The position numbers were made by a program, and so were the translations under genes. Below the pieces are notes generated by a model. It ran no database searches. It had not been told where the DNA came from and saw only the letters and a program-made list of their open reading frames with translations. From Celerinatantimonas diazotrophica (GTDB taxonomy: Bacteria > Pseudomonadota > Gammaproteobacteria > Enterobacterales > Celerinatantimonadaceae), in assembly GCF_004339545.1 (NCBI RefSeq), contig NZ_SMGD01000019.1, positions 62,001 through 126,000 of the forward strand: DNA of 64,000 nucleotides. Reading direction: 5' to 3'. This document shows positions 59,737-64,000 of the stretch, piece after piece; positions within the stretch are counted from its first letter, which is position 1, and each line of letters opens with the position of its first letter.

Positions 59737-62321
59737 AAGATTATCAACAACACTGCGCAGAACGCGCAAAACTCGGGATTCCCCCACAACCACTGACTGC
59801 TGCTCAAGTCGTTCAATTGACAACGCTTTTAGAGCAGTCTGTTCAAAAACAACCCGAACTGATTGAGCTGTTGGAACAACGGGTTCCCTGTGGCGTCGAT
59901 GACGCGGCGAAAATCAAAGCAGAATTTTTGGCGCGTATTGCGCTGGATGGCTTAACGATCGCCGGTATAGATGCCCCCAGAGCAATCGAGCTACTAGGGA
60001 CCATGCGCGGTGGCTATAATATTCAACCGTTAATCGACGCATTGGATATTGATAAATTAGCCCCTTTAGCGGCCAACGCTCTAAGCCAGACACTGCTTAT
60101 TTTCGATAAATTCGATGATGTAGCCGAGAAATGCAAAGCCAACAACCCATACGCCAAACAGGTGATGCAATCCTGGGCGGATGCACAATGGTTTCTATCT
60201 CGCCCAGCCGTGGCTGAAAAAATAACACTCACCGTATTTAACGTGCCCGGGGAAACCAATACCGATGACTTATCCCCCGCTCCAATGGCTTGGAGCCGTC
60301 CGGATATTCCGTTGCACGCCATGTCTATGCTGGCCAACCCCAGAGAAGGCGTAACACCGGATAAAGCAGGCGAAGTTGGGCCACTTCAAGAGATTGCAAC
60401 GCTCAAAGCCAAAGGCAACCCTCTGATTTACGTCGGTGATGTGGTTGGAACTGGCTCATCACGCAAATCAGCGACCAACTCACTGCTGTGGAATTTTGCC
60501 AACGATATCCCTTATGTGCCAAACCAGCGGGATGGGGGGTATGTCATTGCTGGCAAAATCGCACCGATCTTCTTTAATACTTTAGAAGACTCCGGGGCTT
60601 TGCCCATGGAAGGCGATGTCAGTGCACTGAAACATGGCCAGGTGATTGATTTATTGCCCTATCAGGGACAGATTCAGGATCATGAAAGTGGCCAGGTCAT
60701 CGGTTCATTTCAGCTCAAAACCGATATTTTACTGGATGAAGTGCGAGCCGGTGGCCGTCTGTTCTTAATCATCGGTCGTAAACTGACCGCTCAGGCTCGG
60801 CAGTTCCTTAACCTGCCAGCCAGTGATGTATTCCGTCAGCCTAAGGCCGTCAACGCGTCGAATAAAGGCTTTTCGCTGGCTCAAAAAATGGTTGGTAAAG
60901 CCTGCAACTGTGAAGGGGTCCGTCCCGGCCAATACTGCGAACCTAAAATGACTACGGTCGGTTCACAAGACACAACGGGAGGGATGACTCGGGATGAGCT
61001 GAAAAATCTGGCTTGCCTGAAATTCTCGGCCGATTTAGTGATGCAATCTTTTTGTCATACCTCGGCTTATCCAAACGAAGTCGATGTTAAGCTGCAACAC
61101 ACATTGCCTGAGTTCATTGCCAGCCGAGGCGGCGTTGCATTAAGACCCGGCGATGGCATTATTCATTCATGGTTGAACCGGATGTTACTGCCCAACACCG
61201 TGGGCACAGGGGGAGATTCACATACCCGCTTCCCGCTGGGAATTTCATTCCCTGCCGGCTCTGGGTTAGTGGCGTTTGCCGCCGCAACCGGCATGATGCC
61301 GCTGGATATGCCAGAATCGGTTCTGGTCCGCTTTAAAGGGAAAATGCAGCCTCATATGACACTGCGAGATTTGGTGCATGCGATCCCTTACTGCGCGATT
61401 CAGCAAGGTCTGCTGACAGTTGAAAAACAGAACAAGAAAAACATCTTCTCGGGTCGTATCATCGAAATCGAAGGACTTAACGAGCTCAAAGCAGAGCAGG
61501 CTTTCGAACTGGCCGATGCCACCGCTGAACGTTCCGCTGCTGCCTGTACGGTGCAGATGTCACAGGAAAATATCGAAGAATATATCCGCTCTAACATCGC
61601 GCTGCTGCGGTGGATGATCGCCCAAGGTTATAGTGATGCCCAAACACTGCAACAGCGTGTCGATGCCATGCAGCAATGGCTGGATCAGCCCACGATGATT
61701 CAAGCCGATCCAGATGCCGAATATGCTGCGGTGATCGACATTGACTTAGCCGATATCACAGAGCCTCTATTATGTGCGCCGAACGATCCAGATGACGTTC
61801 GCCGGTTATCCGATGTAGCGAACAACCCAATCGATGAAGTGTTCATTGGTTCATGTATGACCAATATCGGTCACTTCCGAGCAACGGGGCAATTGTTAGA
61901 ACAGTCTCAAGCGCAAGTGAAAGCTAAATTATGGCTGGCGCCCCCCACTAAAATGGATGCCAAACAGCTCGCTCAAGAGGGCTATCTCAACCGCTATATC
62001 CGCGCTGGCGCCCGAGTTGAGCCTGCTGGCTGCTCTCTTTGCATGGGCAACCAGGCGCGTGTCGCCCCCGGCTGTCAGGCGGTTTCGACTTCGACTCGAA
62101 ACTTCCCCAATCGCTTAGGCTCCGGAGCACATGTTTATCTGGCCTCTGCAGAATTGAGCGCGATTATTGCAATCTTGGGGTATATTCCAACTGCCGAAGA
62201 ATATCACGCGTTTATGGAAAAACTCGACCCCGCTAGTCCGGATGTCTATCGTTATCTCAATTTTGACCAGATTGATGACTATTGCCCAACCGAGCAAACC
62301 ATCGCCATTACCCCGGCCTAA
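59730..62321 (+). CDS. acnB: Aconitate hydratase B inside the citrate lyase operon
   Basis: Interconverts citrate, cis-aconitate and isocitrate. The 863-residue protein follows AcnB along its whole length: N-terminal HEAT-like domain, swivelling domain with TGETNTDDLSPAP and GDVVGTGSSRKSATNS, then the catalytic part with TVGTGGDSHTRFP and the 4Fe-4S ligands in GSCMTNIGH and CSLCMGNQARV. All cluster cysteines are present, so it should be active. The ATG lies inside the end of citG (7-bp overlap), showing translational coupling. An aconitase as last gene of a cit operon is unusual and points to aconitate or isocitrate, not citrate, as the entering substrate. Confidence 0.95.
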   Translation: MLEDYQQHCAERAKLGIPPQPLTAAQVVQLTTLLEQSVQKQPELIELLEQRVPCGVDDAAKIKAEFLARIALDGLTIAGIDAPRAIELLGTMRGGYNIQPLIDALDIDKLAPLAANALSQTLLIFDKFDDVAEKCKANNPYAKQVMQSWADAQWFLSRPAVAEKITLTVFNVPGETNTDDLSPAPMAWSRPDIPLHAMSMLANPREGVTPDKAGEVGPLQEIATLKAKGNPLIYVGDVVGTGSSRKSATNSLLWNFANDIPYVPNQRDGGYVIAGKIAPIFFNTLEDSGALPMEGDVSALKHGQVIDLLPYQGQIQDHESGQVIGSFQLKTDILLDEVRAGGRLFLIIGRKLTAQARQFLNLPASDVFRQPKAVNASNKGFSLAQKMVGKACNCEGVRPGQYCEPKMTTVGSQDTTGGMTRDELKNLACLKFSADLVMQSFCHTSAYPNEVDVKLQHTLPEFIASRGGVALRPGDGIIHSWLNRMLLPNTVGTGGDSHTRFPLGISFPAGSGLVAFAAATGMMPLDMPESVLVRFKGKMQPHMTLRDLVHAIPYCAIQQGLLTVEKQNKKNIFSGRIIEIEGLNELKAEQAFELADATAERSAAACTVQMSQENIEEYIRSNIALLRWMIAQGYSDAQTLQQRVDAMQQWLDQPTMIQADPDAEYAAVIDIDLADITEPLLCAPNDPDDVRRLSDVANNPIDEVFIGSCMTNIGHFRATGQLLEQSQAQVKAKLWLAPPTKMDAKQLAQEGYLNRYIRAGARVEPAGCSLCMGNQARVAPGCQAVSTSTRNFPNRLGSGAHVYLASAELSAIIAILGYIPTAEEYHAFMEKLDPASPDVYRYLNFDQIDDYCPTEQTIAITPA

Positions 62322-62328
62322 AATAACG

Positions 62329-62386
62329 AAACGTCTGACACTGTTTGAGTGAATCGCTCATTGGGTGTTCAGACGTTTATTTTTTA
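62329..62386 (+). terminator. Terminator of the tricarboxylate operon
   Basis: The outer stem AAACGTCTGA pairs with TCAGACGTTT; inside it GAGTGA and TCGCTC-type pairing gives a second stem. ATTTTTTAT follows. It starts 8 nt after the acnB stop. Confidence 0.88.
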
Positions 62387-62484
62387 TAAATATGCAGGTT
62401 AGCGGAACAAATAAAACATCCATATCCCGATAAATGTCGCTAACGCAGTATGCGTGAATATATTTTCGGTGATATTTAAATACA

Positions 62485-62528
62485 GCCCTATTGCTGAATC
62501 GACTACGTAGTTGATTCAGCAATAGGGC
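62485..62528. other. Perfect 16-bp inverted repeat in the acnB to GGDEF gap
   Basis: GCCCTATTGCTGAATC pairs with GATTCAGCAATAGGGC around a 12-nt loop that is itself nearly palindromic (CTACGTAG). It lies 100 bp beyond the operon terminator and 147 bp after the end of the convergent GGDEF gene. No U run follows, so it may be a protein-binding site or a remnant of a mobile element end. The rest of 62387-62674 shows no gene. Confidence 0.7.
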
Positions 62529-62674
62529 TAGAAATGCTTTTCATTGTCATATGAATACAGGACTAATCATACTAGGGGCTAAGAGTACGATGATTATCCA
62601 TAGAATGATTTTAATACTTCGAGGCTTTATCACCCCCATACTCTATTATCTAGCTGTCTAAGATTATCTGGCCA

Positions 62675-63577
62675 TCACACAAAATGTTCTTCGGACCAAA
62701 CCACGCAATTTTTGCCCCGGCCTTTGGCGACATACAAGGCTTTATCAGCTTTAGAAAATAGCGTCGAGCTGGAGGTGGTGTCATTAGGGATGCAGCTGGA
62801 GCCGCCGGCACTAATGGTCACATTGGTGTGATCACTCACTTGCTTGACCGATTGCTCGATTAATTGGCGGGCTTTGGGTTGACCAAAGGTTGGCATGAGC
62901 GCAACAAACTCTTCCCCCCCAAAACGGGAAATCAACAGCGGCTCTTGATCAAACTGGCTGGCTAAAATCGAGGACACTTGGCACAATAGATGGTCACCTG
63001 CATCATGGCCAAATTCATCGTTGTAATGTTTAAAATTATCGATGTCAAAAATCGCTAATGAAACAGGCTGCTTATTCTGAATGGCATTAATCCACTCTCG
63101 GGTGAGGATCTTTTTATAATAACGTCGGTTGGCCAGTGAGGTGAGGCTATCACAGTTAGCGAGATGCTCGAGCATTGTGCGTTGGCGAACCAGCTGCAAA
63201 TGAGTATGGACTCGCGCCTTGACGATCCCAGGATGAAACGGCTTAAAAATATAATCTGCCGCCCCTAACAAGAGCCCTTTCTCTTCGTAATGCTCGTCAC
63301 TTAAGCCGGTAATAAAAATCACCGGGATTGCAGCCGTCTGTGGTAATTGATGCAGCTCAGAGAGCGTTTCAAAACCGTCCATTTCTGGCATTTTAATATC
63401 AAGAATGATCAAATCAGGCCTGAGTTCGCGAGCCTTGCGGATGGCCTGTTTGCCACTTTTGGCCAAAATAATACTGGCTTCATCGCGCAATAAATTGCTC
63501 AGTACTTTCAAATTAATCACCTCATCATCAACAATTAACACTTGTTGAGTGGGGTGTGACAATGAATCGATTGTCAT
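62675..63577 (-). CDS. Response regulator with GGDEF domain (diguanylate cyclase)
   Basis: A 300-residue protein. The receiver domain (about 10-125) has the acid pair in LIVDDEV and phosphoacceptor Asp60 in LIILDIKMPEMDG. The GGDEF domain (about 135-300) has the active-site GGEEF in SRFGGEEFVAL, so c-di-GMP synthesis is expected. The inhibitory site RxxD that usually lies five residues before GGEEF is replaced by QEPL, so product inhibition is probably lost. The next gene upstream on the same strand is the partial protein at the right edge, a likely partner kinase. Confidence 0.92.
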   Translation of the reverse strand: MTIDSLSHPTQQVLIVDDEVINLKVLSNLLRDEASIILAKSGKQAIRKARELRPDLIILDIKMPEMDGFETLSELHQLPQTAAIPVIFITGLSDEHYEEKGLLLGAADYIFKPFHPGIVKARVHTHLQLVRQRTMLEHLANCDSLTSLANRRYYKKILTREWINAIQNKQPVSLAIFDIDNFKHYNDEFGHDAGDHLLCQVSSILASQFDQEPLLISRFGGEEFVALMPTFGQPKARQLIEQSVKQVSDHTNVTISAGGSSCIPNDTTSSSTLFSKADKALYVAKGRGKNCVVWSEEHFV

Positions 63578-63715
63578 ACAAAGTTAACTCCATGTAACGC
63601 TTAGCGAGATCCATTTTTATGTACTTATTCAATCGCAACGAATAAGTATAAATTGCTACTCACACACGATACCATAATCAGATTCTGTTATTCACTCAGG
63701 CCAAAATAAACTTTC

Positions 63716-64000
63716 TTAATCGATAGCACTGCGCCACTGCGCAACTAATTTGGCGGCCGTTTCTAGCTCAATTTCTTCCACTGCGTTCTGAATTTGCTGA
63801 AGTCGATTCAGATCATCCCTTCGCGTCACAAACGAGGTAAGCTTTTTAAGCGTCTTCTCAAAGGCGAAATCGGCCGTACGCAGTTGTCCTTCTAACTGGG
63901 ATAGATGCTGTTTAAAAGCATTAACGCTGTTGATCGACTGCTCCGTGAGATAATGTTCAAGCAGTGGATCTAACTTCACCAATAGTTTCTCCAGCGATTC
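63716..64000 (-). CDS. C-terminal end of a protein entering from the right edge (Hpt-like tail of a hybrid kinase?)
   Basis: The frame is open to position 64000 without needing a start, so this is the last 94 residues of a longer protein. The visible part is all helix (LEKLLVKLDPLLEHYLTEQS, then LEGQLRTADFAFEKTLKKL), with leucine heptads, like the last helices of the C-terminal region of hybrid sensor kinases. It ends 138 bp before the REC-GGDEF gene, which suggests a kinase and response-regulator pair. The family call is tentative. Confidence 0.5.
   Translation of the reverse strand, partial: ESLEKLLVKLDPLLEHYLTEQSINSVNAFKQHLSQLEGQLRTADFAFEKTLKKLTSFVTRRDDLNRLQQIQNAVEEIELETAAKLVAQWRSAID

Overview
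The window looks like the chromosome of a facultatively anaerobic gammaproteobacterium. It carries rpmB-rpmG, radC, coaBC-dut-slmA, pyrE-rph, yicC, an LPS inner-core cluster with a Kdo kinase, a citrate lyase operon and PTS uptake of aryl-beta-glucosides. The Vibrio/Aeromonas/Celerinatantimonas neighbourhood is a reasonable guess, but the sequence alone does not fix the genus.

Layout. 1-9776: a beta-glucoside module. Its left arm (minus strand) has a leader with two BglG/LicT-type RAT-terminator pairs, a PTS EIIBC, a GH1 6-phospho-beta-glucosidase, a 46-residue lipoprotein and a porin, followed by a partial Ser-type sulfatase. Its right arm (plus strand) has a third RAT-terminator, a full-length PTS EIIBCA homologue that has lost its phosphorylatable and sugar-binding residues, and a BglG/LicT antiterminator. 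10276-15921: a hexonate cluster with a GntR/FCD regulator, an idonate/gulonate 5-dehydrogenase-like enzyme, an ACS-type MFS transporter, a 5-ketogluconate reductase-like SDR and a ManD-subgroup dehydratase. 17039-18988: a chemoreceptor. 19304-21474: YhiN-like flavoprotein and RsmJ. 21696-30977: LPS core biosynthesis. 31098-38836: housekeeping genes, interrupted by a MITE-like element (33003-33415) and a tandem array of imperfect palindromes (37328-37840).

38837-42450 is gene-poor. It holds a 43-residue membrane micropeptide gene and then seven tandem 229-bp units, each encoding the same 51-residue exported peptide. 42493-44865 is pyrE, rph and yicC. 44918-50062 is a small defence/decay island: two unrelated AbiE-type toxin-antitoxin loci with different operators, around a truncated hcr gene, a methyltransferase gene with one nonsense codon, and the tail of a DUF3427 helicase.

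50498-62321 is a LysR regulator and a ten-gene operon: PrpF-like isomerase, MFS transporter, FAH-family enzyme, citC, citD, citE, citF, citG and acnB. I infer a pathway from trans-aconitate to cis-aconitate, citrate, acetate plus oxaloacetate, and pyruvate. The window ends with a REC-GGDEF diguanylate cyclase and the tail of a protein that continues past the right edge.

The strongest candidates for undescribed biology are the seven-copy exported peptide array, the aconitase plus citrate lyase plus PrpF operon, and the inactive-looking PTS permease paired with an intact antiterminator.
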